This document shows positions 48,140 through 59,354 of a stretch of 64,000 nucleotides of DNA, one piece after another. The notes under the pieces are model-generated. The model was given only the letters and a program-made list of their open reading frames with translations. It ran no database searches and was not told the DNA's origin. The DNA is from Tanypteryx hageni (taxonomy: Eukaryota > Arthropoda > Insecta > Odonata > Petaluridae): the NCBI GenBank assembly GCA_028673005.1, contig CM054114.1, forward strand, positions 10,013,108-10,077,107, in the 5' to 3' direction. The position numbers and the translations under genes were made by a program. The first letter of the stretch is position 1, and each line of letters starts with the position of its first letter.

Positions 48140-48325
48140 ATGTTTAAGTCCCGAATTAGTAAGACTATTATAAGTAATTTTAAAATGATAAAAAAAGGCT
48201 TGTTCGCTACGTTTCAGTTGCTCGGCTACAGAATCGGTCGTGTAGTAACTCTTTTATATAATCAAATATTTTGTTTTACATTTTCTAATTATATTATCAA
48301 AATTTTTATCCTTATCGGTCTTTAA
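48140..48325 (+). CDS. Hypothetical frame 2 of a compact run
   Basis: ATG start 8 bp after the previous stop; 61 residues. It has a basic N-terminal half and a hydrophobic C-terminal half (FCFTFSNYIIKIFILIGL) that could span a membrane. No family recognised. In AT-rich DNA, frames of this length arise by chance. Confidence 0.2.
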   Translation: MFKSRISKTIISNFKMIKKGLFATFQLLGYRIGRVVTLLYNQIFCFTFSNYIIKIFILIGL

Positions 48326-48372
48326 AAAAATTACAATTGTTATAATTTAGAATAAATAGCCTAAGGTAATCA

Positions 48373-48573
48373 TTGCGATCATTTTCTTTTTCCTCATATC
48401 TCAGAAGATATTCAAGGAAAAAACGCATCTTGCTTTTGCTCTTGACAAGTTTTACTTTGATATTGATATGGTTTGTTATTTCCTTAAAATGCCTTGGGTT
48501 CGAGTCATTCGCCATTATAAATACACGAATAGCAAAGAATTTGAGAAATAATGGACCAAGCGGTTACTTTTAA
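48373..48573 (+). CDS. Hypothetical frame 3 of a compact run
   Basis: Starts only at TTG, 66 residues. A basic segment (RRYSRKKR) is followed by a strongly hydrophobic helix (ILLLLLTSFTLILIWFVI), the layout of a signal-anchored membrane protein, then about 25 polar residues. It ends 9 bp before frame 4. No family recognised. Confidence 0.2.
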   Translation: MRSFSFSSYLRRYSRKKRILLLLLTSFTLILIWFVISLKCLGFESFAIINTRIAKNLRNNGPSGYF

Positions 48574-48582
48574 TTCCGCTGT

Positions 48583-48759
48583 ATGAATAAAAATTATTTT
48601 AATATTTGTTATAATTTCGAAATTCCTCACGAGAGGAAATACGCTCTTGTTTTGGGAAAATTAATAAGTGATATAATTCAAATTTATGGAAGAAAAGAGG
48701 GAAATGGATTTAGCTTAGGAAGTGCGGAAGCATCAGGAGGAAAGATACTGTTTGCTTAA
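48583..48759 (+). CDS. Hypothetical frame 4 of a compact run
   Basis: ATG start, 58 residues, TAA at 48757-48759. The first half (about residues 10-40, with EIPHERKYALVLGKLISDI) has the amphipathic, mixed composition of a real protein. The second half becomes Gly/Ser/Lys-rich and may be read-through into non-coding DNA after a frameshift or truncation. No family recognised. Confidence 0.25.
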   Translation: MNKNYFNICYNFEIPHERKYALVLGKLISDIIQIYGRKEGNGFSLGSAEASGGKILFA

Positions 48760-49079
48760 AGTTTCAAAGGCCGGAGAAAAAGTTTGAAGAGCAAAACAGC
48801 TGTCCCTTCCGCAAATCCTCTGTTTTCCTGAAAGATTATTGGATGGCAATTATGCTAGGTTCTCAGTAAATATACTGTACGTAAAAATCACTCTACTGTG
48901 CACTAAATAGTACCTACTACGTAAATAATACCATGAATTATGGAACTCGTAATTCAATTTACTTTAGGAATGCTTATTTGAACTGCGCCGTCTCCTCGTT
49001 GAAGGCTTTCTTCGCGCACTCCGATATTTGTTCCTAATTTAATTGTATTTCATCCACGTGCGTGCAAAGATCATATCTA

Positions 49080-49643
49080 CAGGGTGTCTAAAAAGTCACT
49101 TCCTATTTTAAAAGTTTTATTGCTCCTAAATTAAAAAGATATTGTAACCGTTCTTTCATAAATTTCATGTGGTAGCTTTTATTCGTTTTCTAGTCGAGGA
49201 CTGCATTTATGCTGTGTGTATCTCTCCACCATCTTTGTACTTGAACGACTGTTTGCCATACTTCGTATCTTGATACAATTTTTGCTCATTCTTCTATGCT
49301 TAATTTTATTTTATTTTATATTTTATTTTTTCAATAACTCCACATACAGCTTTTGTATCCATTTTACAGTGGAATATGTAGACAATAACAATAGACGAAC
49401 ACATTCATCCATGCCCTAGATGGAGAAAAACCCACCTAGGCGGGACTCGAACCCGCGACCTTCGGATTGGGGGGGCGAGAACGTTACCACGCCGCCACCG
49501 AGACCGACAGCTATTATTCACTACTATTCATCTGTAACAGGAATGGTAATGAATATGCTTTAAACCAGTGAAAGAACGGTTACAAATCTCTTTTAGTTTA
49601 GGAGCAATAATACTTTTAAAATAGGGAGTGACTTTTCAGACAC
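49080..49643. mobile_element. Mariner-like inverted-repeat element with nested SINE
   Basis: Terminal inverted repeats of about 75 bp (49083-49158 and 49569-49643) match closely, for example cctattttaaaagt, ttattgctcctaaa and aaccgttctttca. The left terminus is TA followed by CAGGGTGTCTAAAAAGTCAC, the mariner-like form; the right terminus is eroded. The minus-strand interior at about 49200-49260 reads VWQTVVQVQRWWRDTHSINAVL, resembling the start of DUF4817-type transposases, so this may be a deleted autonomous copy rather than a pure MITE. A tRNA-derived SINE occupies the right half of the interior. Confidence 0.65.
49365..49508 (-). mobile_element. tRNA-derived SINE
   Basis: The minus strand carries an A-box-like TGGCGGCGTGG and a perfect B box GGTTCGAGTCC within GCGGGTTCGAGTCCCGC. 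A CCTAGGTGGGTTTTTC body follows, then a ccatctagggcatggatg tail, a layout seen in arthropod tRNA-SINEs. The acceptor stem does not close and a C/G homopolymer has expanded in the anticodon region, so it is not a tRNA gene. It is nested in the inverted-repeat element. Confidence 0.6.
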
Positions 49644-51030
49644 ATTTTGTTTGGTATGGTTTTCTAGTAGTGTTCAAGTTTTTTATTGGCTAAATGAAAT
49701 ACGTGATAAATATCAGTAGGTCAGCGAACTCATATTAAGCGAGGCTTTGGTGTCGCAGATGGAATATTGGTAATTGTGGGCGTGAATCGTGATATCGAAA
49801 GCGTTCGTTGAACGAATGTTTTAGTTGATATCATTTAATAAATATCTAAACTCGAAGGAAGTCATTTTTTATCCGAAAAATTTGCTAAAATATTCTCAAG
49901 CCGTAATTTATAAATCTTCCATCTTTTGGATTCTGCATCATTGCGGATTTGATGTTTTCAGTTATCATCTTCTATATTAATTATTTAAAGGAATGGCCTT
50001 TGCCGATGTTAACATTTCACAGGACTTAGTTATTTTTTCTGAAGAAACATTTTCATTATGCTTTCCGATTCTTCATCTTCCTTAGTGTTTTACAGCATGT
50101 ATTTCAATCAATTCCTCCTTTTACTTTTTGAGTAATTTTTTCCTCTCTATCTGGTTAGTGTTATTTTTTGATCTAATCTAAATTTGCAAAAAATTGTGCG
50201 GAATATAAATCGCAATAGGTTTTGGCCGCGATTGTAATATGCTGTTATTTAAATAAACAAGAACATCAGTAGGAAAAATACATTGGAATGACTAAGAAAA
50301 ATTTCATATGAATAAAACGTTTTGTATATCATATTTTCATATTTTAATTAAGACTCGTAGAAGTCAGAAAAACCCAAACGCCCATATGTTGAGACATACC
50401 GGTCTATTCAGTTGTTAAAAATTTTTATAATTAAGCTTTTGTCCGACTAAGGAACGTGATGACTATATTGGTCTTTATTAAAATAGTGTGTCACGTAGAA
50501 ACTTATGCAATAAATAAACACTAATATTGAAGGTTTCTCTAAGTTCCAAAAAAATATTAATGGTTATACTCATCCCTCGAATTACGCGGTTTCGCTTTAC
50601 TCATTTTCTACATGGCACGATTTTCTTTTGGAGAACTATCTCGAATAGCAAGGTGTGTGTGTGTCAGTATCGCTTTAGCGCGGTTTTTAAACGGTCTCAG
50701 AGCCTGATAATACAAAAATGTTTCGGTCGACTAAAAGATATTGGAAGCCATGATGAATACAATGGAATTGAATTTTTTTTACTAGTTGAATTCAAATATG
50801 ACCTCATATATTACAATGGTGGATTTCTCTCTCCACGGTAGCGCAAAGAGAGAGATTTGTATTGAGTAAAGAATTTCAGTCGCGCTTTTAGATTTATTTG
50901 TCTACGATTTTACTGTGTAACTTTGAAATTGATATTTGATATAAAAATTTTCAACATATTTTAAAAATTTGAATTTTTTATCATGATCTCGTCTTTATAC
51001 CAATCTGTTATGAAGGCATTCCCATAGTTC
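49644..51030. other. AT-rich intergenic DNA, no gene seen
   Basis: A 104-codon plus-strand frame at 50527-50841 has no recognisable domain; its ctcgaattacgcggtttcgc part looks repeat-derived. Confidence 0.35.
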
Positions 51031-51850
51031 CTTTAGTTGTCTCTGTTACTTCTCAATGAGCCATTTGCATGCGTCCCGTCACGCAAGCTATTCCCTCCTG
51101 TGGCCGCTGAGTTTTTTCTTGCGATACGACATCGACGACGCCGTCTTGCTTCTGACCGGTCTCTTCGGGTAATTCCCGGCATGAATCTCTCCATACTCTC
51201 TCTCAACGTTTGCAGACGCAGGACCATTCTCGCTCTCAAGGTCCTCGATTCAGATTCGCATGTTAAATGGACCAATTGGTCGTTTAATTCGCTCCGGAGG
51301 AAAGCAGAAATTGGCGCACAGGTCGTCCACTAGGCAGCGTATCCAATCGTTTTATATTTCTCTCCAGAAAGCTCTCTCTCTATGCGCAGATGTGTGGACC
51401 CGAATTTTTATTTTTACTTCCGCATGTCCTCGTTCGTGATTTACTTCTTCTGACGTAAGATTGCGAGTGACCTTGATTTCATTGAAGTTCTAGATCCTAA
51501 AACTCTTTCACTGAGCATTTCTGAGATTCCTGTAAACGGTGCGTTGACATAAATTGGATCAACCTCGATCTGTCATCTTTGTTCTCTCGTTGTGTTAAAA
51601 TTAGGTGCTCAGATTCCTTGCGAATGAAGTTAGAAGACATGCGATTGGAAGGTCTCGATTTCCGCTACGTGAAGACCATTGTTGTTTCTCGACGTTTCGA
51701 AAGCGCATCGCAGCTGCATATTCACTCTTGAAGATCCATCAACCATCGCTCTATAAAACTTCGCCTCACTTAGGAGCCGTAGCAAATCCTCACCTCGCCT
51801 ACTTTTCATTTTCGTGTCATTTTTACTGCCGTTCCACACTCGCGTAGATG
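51031..51850. other. GC-richer island 9
   Basis: Two GC-richer blocks (51031-51330, 51600-51850) with frames of 70-98 codons on both strands and no recognisable protein. Possible regulatory region or exon; not resolvable here. Confidence 0.3.
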
Positions 51851-52720
51851 TTAACTAATGCATCGCCGCATTTCTCACGAGTGTCTATCATCACTGCGAT
51901 AAACTTAGTCTGTCGATTTTCTCGAGAAACCTCTCGCAGAAAGATGGACGATTGTTTGTAATAATCCATCAAGTGATCCAATTGCATTAAATCACTTTGA
52001 CGGTATCCGTATTTTGCTTTTTAATTGAAATGGGTCGAATTTATTTCGTATGCATATACTCAGGGTGTTTGCGTTGACGAAGCAATTTTAATAGTAGAAG
52101 GCAATCATTTGCACCATAATAAGACGATATATTCGAATAAAGCCCGTACCAGAAAAATAACGAAATGGTTTTGAGTCAGCGTTAGACGCGGAGAATGTCT
52201 TCGGAATTACATTCGATTAGTCTTGAGGGTATCATGAGAGTATGCCGAAATATCTCGCGCAGTTATTTCGCCAGATTCCGATAATCGTGTATTTCGCTCC
52301 ACTGCGCGTTGTCTTCCGTTTTTGCGGTTTTAATCTAGAAAAAATGCACCTTCGAATAATTGCTGCAACAATTATTTATGTTGTAAATTATTTTGGTGCA
52401 TAAAATCGGAATTTGTTTCTGAGACAGCCTTTATTTTGACGATTTTAATTCTGTGGATTTTCCAAAAATATGCAAGCTGCAATCGCAATCAATTCTTATA
52501 AATTTTTATTGTTTTATCCAAGCTTCATTTGCAGCAGTTTTTTATTTAAAATTGCACTTGCACCCACTGTTTATCCGTAGTGAATTTACTCGAAGCTGCA
52601 TTTGGGGGCATTTAAAATAATTATAGTAGGAATAATATACGCGGAACTAGATTAAAATCTAATAAAAGTTGCCATGCTTTTAGTTAAAACAAAATTGAAC
52701 GTATATCCTCACCTTGTGAG
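51851..52720. other. AT-rich intergenic DNA, no gene seen
   Basis: A cagggtgtttgcgttgacga block at 52071-52090 resembles the terminus of an interspersed repeat, without a visible partner. Confidence 0.35.
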
Positions 52721-52927
52721 CCTTTATTGCGGGCTGACCTAACACCTTGGCATTCCGGAGATACGGTTCTCCAGTGGAACTATTTATCGAGTCGTCTTTA
52801 GCCGCAATCGAAATCACACTCGCTCCGGCAATTTAGACGAACGCGTCAGGTCCATCGAGTTTTGGTAAATTCCAACGACGGGGACCGTTTTTTTCTTCTT
52901 GGGAAGGTCTGTGAGCCGTTGCCGCCC

Positions 52928-52941
52928 GCGCTAGGTGGCGC
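52928..52941 (+). promoter_or_regulatory. CTCF-like motif
   Basis: GCGCTAGGTGGCGC contains a perfect YAGRKGGCRS core and differs from the full consensus at two outer positions. Confidence 0.35.
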
Positions 52942-53456
52942 GGTCAGGTCCCGTTCGGGCCACATGAGGATTTTGGGGCCATTGGCTCTGTTCATCGAGA
53001 CTACGCCGAGGAAATTAGAGTCGCGATCGAGTGACAATCGCGACGGCTGCAAATTTCAATGCGAAAGAGGTGCTTTGCCGTGTGGACGTGGGCCTTTCGG
53101 CGGGAAAAAGCGCTCCGGAGAGATCGAAAGAGAGAGAGATTCAGAGACGTGGAGGATGCCTCTCTTTCCATCTGTCCTCGTGGATTTTTGCCGCGCGCGC
53201 TATTTCTCCCACCCCTCTCCCGATCCCTATAAAAATGGGCGGTTCTTAGCGACCGCGAAAGCCAAACCTTTTTCGCCTCGCAGTACGCATGCACCCACTC
53301 GGCCGCCGCTTTCCGAACGAGTTCCCCGCGTCGTTAAAAAGTGGCGCGACGTACGCTTTTAAAGGGTCATCCCAGCCCGTGCCGACATCTGTGGGCAATG
53401 CCGCCAGGCACTTTTAAAATGCGCTTTTTTTTCGATACTTCCCCCCTCGTCCGATG

Positions 53457-53470
53457 CCGCCCTCTGCTTT
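53457..53470 (-). promoter_or_regulatory. CTCF-like motif
   Basis: The minus strand reads AAAGCAGAGGGCGG, fitting the consensus except at its first two positions. Confidence 0.3.
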
Positions 53471-53524
53471 CGGGGGGACGAAGGTCGGCCGAAGGTTCTG
53501 ACCCTCACCGGTTGAGGAAGAGGG

Positions 53525-53538
53525 CCCACAGAGGGCAG
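53525..53538 (+). promoter_or_regulatory. CTCF-like motif
   Basis: CCCACAGAGGGCAG fits the consensus at 12 of 14 positions. It diverges from the minus-strand motif 55 bp upstream. Confidence 0.3.
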
Positions 53539-53620
53539 TGGCGGTCATCGTAGGTTGTCGCGTGTTCTCCTGCAAAAGGTAAACAAAGTTAACGGGACCA
53601 GCGCGGGTCCTGTTAGAACG

Positions 53621-54014
53621 ACGGGAGAAATATGAATATTTTGGCGATTTACAAAAAATATATTGAAAATATATAGGAATGTCTTCTACCTATGTTAACA
53701 TAAATTTTACGCTTTATAGAAAACATGTTTTGTTTTGCGTTTGACATAGTTTTCGACTGGTTTACATTATATGTATGCCAAAGGAAATTCTAAGATGGCT
53801 GAGTTTTCACCGTCAGCTACTATTTGCAACCATCTGATAGAAATAGATTATTAATGCTCGATTAGTAAATTAATAGCGGTAATTATTTATATTTAGTAAC
53901 GTATCACCTAAATTCCCGGAAGAAGTTGGCTGATAGTTTAACTAATCGACAAATCGGTGAATAGATAAAATTAGCTGTTACAATGTCTCATGGTTACTAA
54001 AGAAAATAATCCAA
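53621..54014. other. AT-rich intergenic DNA, no gene seen
   Basis: No feature recognised. Confidence 0.4.
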
Positions 54015-54100
54015 GTCAGGCTTAGCCTCTACTTCATGACTTTTATCGGCAAAGCAATGTTCTTTCGATCCTGAGGTTGGAGGTTCGAATAGCACTTTTA
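54015..54100 (+). repeat. Decayed tRNA-derived SINE head
   Basis: GGCTTAGCCTC (A-box region) and GATCCTGAGGTTGGAGGTTCGAATAG (split here as gatcctgaggttgg then aggttcgaatag) have the order and spacing of a tRNA-like SINE head. The B box is mutated at its 3' end. Confidence 0.35.
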
Positions 54101-54339
54101 AGTACGACAGACTATGTTCGTCATTGCTATCACAGATGTTATACACACCGAATAGAAAAGTTTACATGTTGTGTTTGAGCTACAGGTGAGAAGATGAATA
54201 AATAGCTCAAAGCGTAAACACCTGATGATATCTCCGTCATCTACGTTCGATAGCTACTTTTACTTTGAATCTTTCTTGGTCTCCGCTATTGAAATTGTTT
54301 CCTCATAGGGATCATTGCAAGCATTGTGTCCTGCGCGAT

Positions 54340-54500
54340 CACCCTTAACGAGGATCGAACCCTCGCCTAGCCCGTAGAGGGCTGGATGGGGACTTGTGGT
54401 CGCGCGCCGGGAGTCGCGCTGCTAGGCGGCCGGCGATCGAGGCAGCGTCGCCCCGGGATCGACTCCCGGTCCGGTTCCCTGAGTTAGCGAAAATAGTCTT
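54340..54500 (-). repeat. GC-rich tRNA-like/SINE element
   Basis: On the minus strand CGAGGGTTCGATCCTCG gives a closed T-arm-like hairpin with a B-box core. Upstream TAGCAGCGCGAC is a weak A-box candidate. The plus strand carries CCGGGATCGACTCCCGG, another hairpin, and GGGAGTCGCGCTGC that can pair with GCAGCG further on, so the block is highly structured. It does not form a canonical tRNA. Confidence 0.4.
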
Positions 54501-55799
54501 CAACCTCGTATCCCGTAAAAAAAATTTCATCTCAATAAATTGCAGTTAACTTATTAATTCTGGTGAGTTAGACACCAAATACCTCAACATGGCATTGTAA
54601 ACAATTCAGTTCCTCAAATACACATAGATCAGTGATGAAAACCTATGGAATGCTGACTACTTTTGTAACGCGAGATTATTTTAGTTGGCACGCAACAGAA
54701 ATGAATTATTTATGGACTGTCTTCTTAATATTTTTCCATTTCTGACTCAATTTAAAAGATCGTTTCTTGCGATATCGCAATTATGTTGATAAAATGATGG
54801 GCTAATGGTGAAAATATGTCCGAGTAGGAGATGCTTGTTGCTCCATTAATTGTCGTTCTACCATATGTGAAAATGAGTCTCTGAAGGTGATACATTGAAT
54901 TATATGTAACCAATATGTCGTTCTCTGAGCTATAAGTCTGAGAATAAATTATCATAGTTAATTCATAAGATTATTTCTTTTTGAATGCATTTTAAATTAG
55001 CACCTAAGCTAAATAAAGATAGTCATTTTTTTAAATATTGGCAAGCGAGCAAAAAAAAAAGTTTGCTATTCCTGATGTACATAGACTTTCCTGTTCTTCC
55101 TTTTGACATGGAAAACGGAAGCTGTTATTTATAGAACTTCAGAAGTAGAATTGAATATAGTGCTGTTTTACTTTAAATTTATGTTCAAATTTGGTTAAAA
55201 ATTATGACGAAAGATAAGACAAAATAAAATAGATGTTATCCATTACTTATTTGGCAAAAATACGTTTGGAAATGATAATATGAATGAAAGTTACACCAGC
55301 TGGTAGCTCCAGAATGAACTTTGTTGTGTCGAAATGAACAATTTGGAAAAATTGAATTTCTTCAGTGAAGCCAAAGGAGCAGTCGCATGATTTTTCAAAT
55401 GATTTTATAGTTCTATAAAGGGAAGAAGTTTAGAGCATTTATGAGGTAAACTATTTTAAAACAAAATATGTTTGAAATATGGTAATGTAAAGTAAAATGA
55501 AATAAGGCAAAGCATCTTAAGAGCTTGAAATCTATTTCGTTTGTATTTCATCGTTTACATTACATACTTTCCTTAATCTGTATTATAAATGATATTCTGA
55601 TGTGGTCACCACATGACTTTCTCCATACTTATAATTTTTCTAAAAATTTCAAATAGATTACATAATAATAAATATTTTTAAAAATTGCGAGAAAATTTTA
55701 GACTTTAAAAAGAACAGAAATAAACTCATTCCATAGCTTTCCAATATTGGATATAGCCACATAGCTCCAACAAATAAGAAAAGAAAAAGGATCGTTACT
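54501..55799. other. AT-rich intergenic DNA, no gene seen
   Basis: No gene, RNA or repeat boundary recognised. Confidence 0.4.
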
Positions 55800-56205
55800 A
55801 AGACGTAGCTAAGCATCAATGTTAATAATAGTCGTCGGTAGCTGGCATGGTGGTGGCGGCTAAAAATATATATATAGATATCTCTTAAACAATGCATTAT
55901 ATAGGAAAATTTTAAAAATAGAGGTTGTATAAAATTAAATTTCCTAAAACTTGTATTCCTATACATTTTTATATTTATCAAATATTAAAGCAAATATCTC
56001 AAAATAACGGATGTGACAAGAGTAAACACCCACTTCCGGTTGACTGATGCTTACAAAAAACTAATAAGTTCTTGTGACTTTCATAAAAATGTTAAATGTA
56101 AAATTTCGCGTTGACCTGATTAATAGTTTTTGAGTAAGAGCACACACAAAAAAGCTATCACATACATAAACACAGAAATCATCGAGAAAATGGTCAAAAC
56201 GTGTG
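55800..56205 (-). repeat. Minus-strand copy of the ctttctcc dispersed repeat
   Basis: The reverse complement aligns with about 5810-6240: cgttttgac.attttctcgatgat, attaatcaggtcaacg, tgggtgtttactc, ataatgcattgtttaagaga and the agc.gccaccgcca block all match in order. The chance frames of 61-107 codons here are inside the repeat. Confidence 0.65.
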
Positions 56206-57832
56206 ATTAAGCATAGAATAATTTTGCGATAATGTGATGCAAACATTTAGCAAAAAATTATCGGATCGTTTACCTCTATACTACTATCTCCCAGGTAACG
56301 TATTTATTATGTAAAAAACCATACTCTAAAGCCACTCTCAAATTAACTTAATAATTTCTTGTATCTTCTGGATAGTTTTTATGCGAAAATTACTTTTGTT
56401 CTTTTCAACATGATCCCATTGAGAAATTACATCTTATTATTACCTCCGTCCGTCTTAGTCTAAACGAATAAGATAAAAGTTTGATTATAATATGTTTACA
56501 ATCTTATTATGATAGCGATTGTGGATCCACATGTTTTTGCGAATATCTTAGAGGCGGCACTCCGCGACTGTCACCGCTAGCGCCTTTTTGTCGGCGATAT
56601 TGGCGGACGACAGTGCCTCGGATTCCGTGCGAGAGGGCGTTGTTTTACGGGCGAATTAAAAAGCACTCAGCAGTTGTGTAAAAATTGGCTGATCAGAGAG
56701 CGCTCTTAACTGATTAGCGGACTCTATGGACTCTTCCTCCGATCCGTTTGTCGTGTTATTTTCACTATGAATTATCTCAGTTCAATTGTCCAAAACAATC
56801 CAGTGCGATTTCGTGGTTATTTTATGAACGTAATGGGAAGTCTGCAAACAAAACTTTTCTATAATTTTCACTGACACTATTGTGACATTATTTGTGGAGT
56901 TTTAAAAGAAATTAATGGATCTTTGGGACGTTGAGAAAAAGATTCCGGGAAATTTTCCCACCGACTTGTTTCAATTGCATCGCAGAGTTTTATAGACTGA
57001 ACAAAATTTTGTGAAATATCAGGAGTCTTGAGTTAGAAATTTGTTTATTTTTTCATCCTCTCAGTCAAATAGGAGGAATTCTCGTTCTCGTATAGTGATG
57101 AAAAAAATCACCTAGTACAAATAATCTGATAAAAATCCATTTATAGGAAAGAATTTTTGGCGTTCTACGAAATGAAAAATATCATATTGCGGCTTAAGAG
57201 GCGAAATCAACAATGAAATATAGATTAACCTTCTCTAACAATGAGAAAATAATTTTGAAGAGATTTGCAAACGAAACAAAAATTAAATAATGAAAGTACT
57301 GAGTTTTCAGAAGTCATTGAATGGACTTCAGAAAGTTTCGTCAGAGAATTTTGTCATATGGATTTAAAATTGCTATCATGGACAGTTTTATTTTTTGACG
57401 ATACACAAATAATTTTAGAATAAGTCCAAGATGAGCTATACACTAATTTAATTAATTGAATGAGATTATTGCTATATAATATTTGTTTTTTTTTCTAACT
57501 CTTGAGAATTTTACTCTTGAAAATTTTAAAATTATTCATTTATATTTTAAACACATTCAGGCTTGTATTTCGGTGGTCTAAATTATAATTCTTGTCTTTG
57601 GCGAGCTTTCATCAGTGACACGGATTTCCACATAATTGCAGATTCCCTATTCAATCTTCCAGCTATAATATATTCGTCAAAATAAAAAGATTCAACTTCC
57701 TCAATCGTAGCTAGAATTATCATTAAAGAAACGATGTTAAAAAAGGACTACATTCGGATTAATGCTCAGGTTGATAAATAAGAAGCATATAAAATTTTTA
57801 TATATTTTCAATGATTCATAATTTTAGATGCG
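56206..57832. other. Intergenic DNA with small GC patch
   Basis: A GC-richer patch at 56540-56750 includes a hairpin, ACTGTC..GACAGT, with GCGCC/GGCG words inside, and GAGAGGGCG. No gene is visible. Confidence 0.35.
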
Positions 57833-58027
57833 TTAAGTTGCGATACCTCTATTTCTAGCCACGCAGCCTTCATTATTTGGTAAAATCCTTTTCCAATTTC
57901 CGCCAATGGCTCTCAAGTCTTTGAGCCAATATTTTAATTCCTCAATTTGCTGATCTGCCGTTAGTTCCTCTTCGGAGTCATTATAGCTGAAGACTATTAG
58001 ATACAGGATTTTTTGTACAAGTAGCAA
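57833..58027 (-). pseudogene. Possible LINE C-terminal fragment
   Basis: The minus-strand frame of 64 residues includes YWLKDLRAIGGNWKRI followed by about 15 residues ending ARNRG. This weakly resembles the RW.DDL....G..W....Q.R..W pattern near the C-terminus of many insect LINE polyproteins. No reverse transcriptase motif is adjacent. Weak call; a chance frame is possible. Confidence 0.2.
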
Positions 58028-59346
58028 TTGTCATCTTTTGGCGTTTTAGGTCTTTTATGCCCGTTAAACGTAGCAAAATATAGGTTCTATTTCTCAGAAG
58101 ATATTAGCTAATTTTCAATTTTAACCTGTTCTTTTTTGCACATAATCATCAAGAGTCATGTTTTTATAATTTATTATTAGTGGTTTTCAGCTTGAGATGC
58201 CAAATTTTGTTTTTTCTTTAGCCCTTTACCTTATTTTATCTAATAACTTCTTTATGATCGAGATAAATTATTTTATATCATTTTATAAAGAAGGTTTCTT
58301 TTAAGCATCTGCACAATTTCTGAAAAGGTAGCTAATACATTTTATGCGATGCCTTAAATTCGAAGTTTTTGCCGTTCCTCAATATTTTCCGAGGAAATTT
58401 ATAATAATGAATCACCAAATGTAAAAAAAACTTTTATTATTTGAGGGATCAAGCTATGTAAGAGGTTTAATCTCATTTGATCGTAGTAAAATTATAATAT
58501 TCTCGGACGACATGGTCAGTTGTGTGCGTATAAATGATTAGCATGCCCAGTAGTTCTAGCTGAATATCCTTCTGCCTGTGTTGGAAACATATAGGCGTCA
58601 CTTTGTGTTACGGTCTCTCCTGAGAAATACATATTCGTCGCAACAAGAAAATGATTTTCCTTTGAATTACAGTAAACGTAGTGTCAGGAATCAATGAAAA
58701 ACCGTAAGGCTTGATCAGGAAGTTGAAATATCTTAGAGCAATTCTAGAAAAAACTTATTCTAACGTAACAATTTACCCTCTTGTACCCTTGATCCAAAAG
58801 TCAATCTATCGAGTTCCGTTGGAATTTTTTCGTATGTTTTTAATCTTCTATCAACTACAGACGTATTGAACTTAACGCAAACTTTGTGCGTAAAATGTCC
58901 TTTACTTTATTATGAAATTAAACTTCTTTTCCCAGCTTTCGCATTTCAGTTATTCCTTATCTAAGGAATGATTCCTGCCGAGTCATACTTTTAAGAAACT
59001 AGAATATTTGTAAACCGACTGAAAAATATAATGCTATCGTCCTTTTATCTGTTGACCAAAGATATTTTATGATGTTTAGAAGTTGCTATCCGGTTGTTTT
59101 GCCTTTGGTGATATTTATGCTGTTTTTGAGAAAGTCCTAAAATTATATGCCAATTAAAATATTATATATGTACATGTATATATATATATATTTAAAAAAA
59201 ATTTCTTTATTATTTCGGTTAATGATGATATTTGAAAATCCTTGATCCATGAAATTTTTGCAAACATATACCATTTCGAAAACTACATTAATATAAATTC
59301 TAAATAAAAATTAGCGCAGTTAATTTCAAATAAATTTTATACATTT
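58028..59346. other. AT-rich intergenic DNA, no gene seen
   Basis: Only a (TA)n tract at about 59162-59192 stands out. Confidence 0.4.
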
Positions 59347-59354
59347 TGTCAGAA

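Larger units (their letters stand above)
52721..53620. other. GC-rich island 10 with TATA-like element
   Basis: The strongest CpG-rich block in the right half. It contains three CTCF-like motifs (52928, 53457 minus, 53525) and CTATAAAAA at about 53227-53235 in a GC-rich setting. The 166-codon plus-strand frame (52862-53362) is among the longest non-repetitive frames in the window, but its Arg/Pro/Ser-rich translation shows no domain and an opposite-strand frame of 97 codons overlaps it. The possible splice donor AAAAGGTAAAC at about 53575 would fit a non-coding first exon. Confidence 0.4.

Noticed and set aside
49428..49508. Functional tRNA gene on the minus strand
   Set aside because: The B box is perfect but the acceptor stem does not pair and the anticodon region holds a homopolymer run. 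A SINE head explains it better.
52862..53362. 166-codon open frame in a GC-rich island
   Set aside because: Less repetitive than the others, but no recognisable domain and heavily overlapped by opposite-strand frames. Kept only as part of the island description.
54218..54255. Fourth hammerhead-like motif (cacctgatgatatc)
   Set aside because: The CCTGATGA box is present but no helix II plus GAA follows it, so it lacks the rest of the core.
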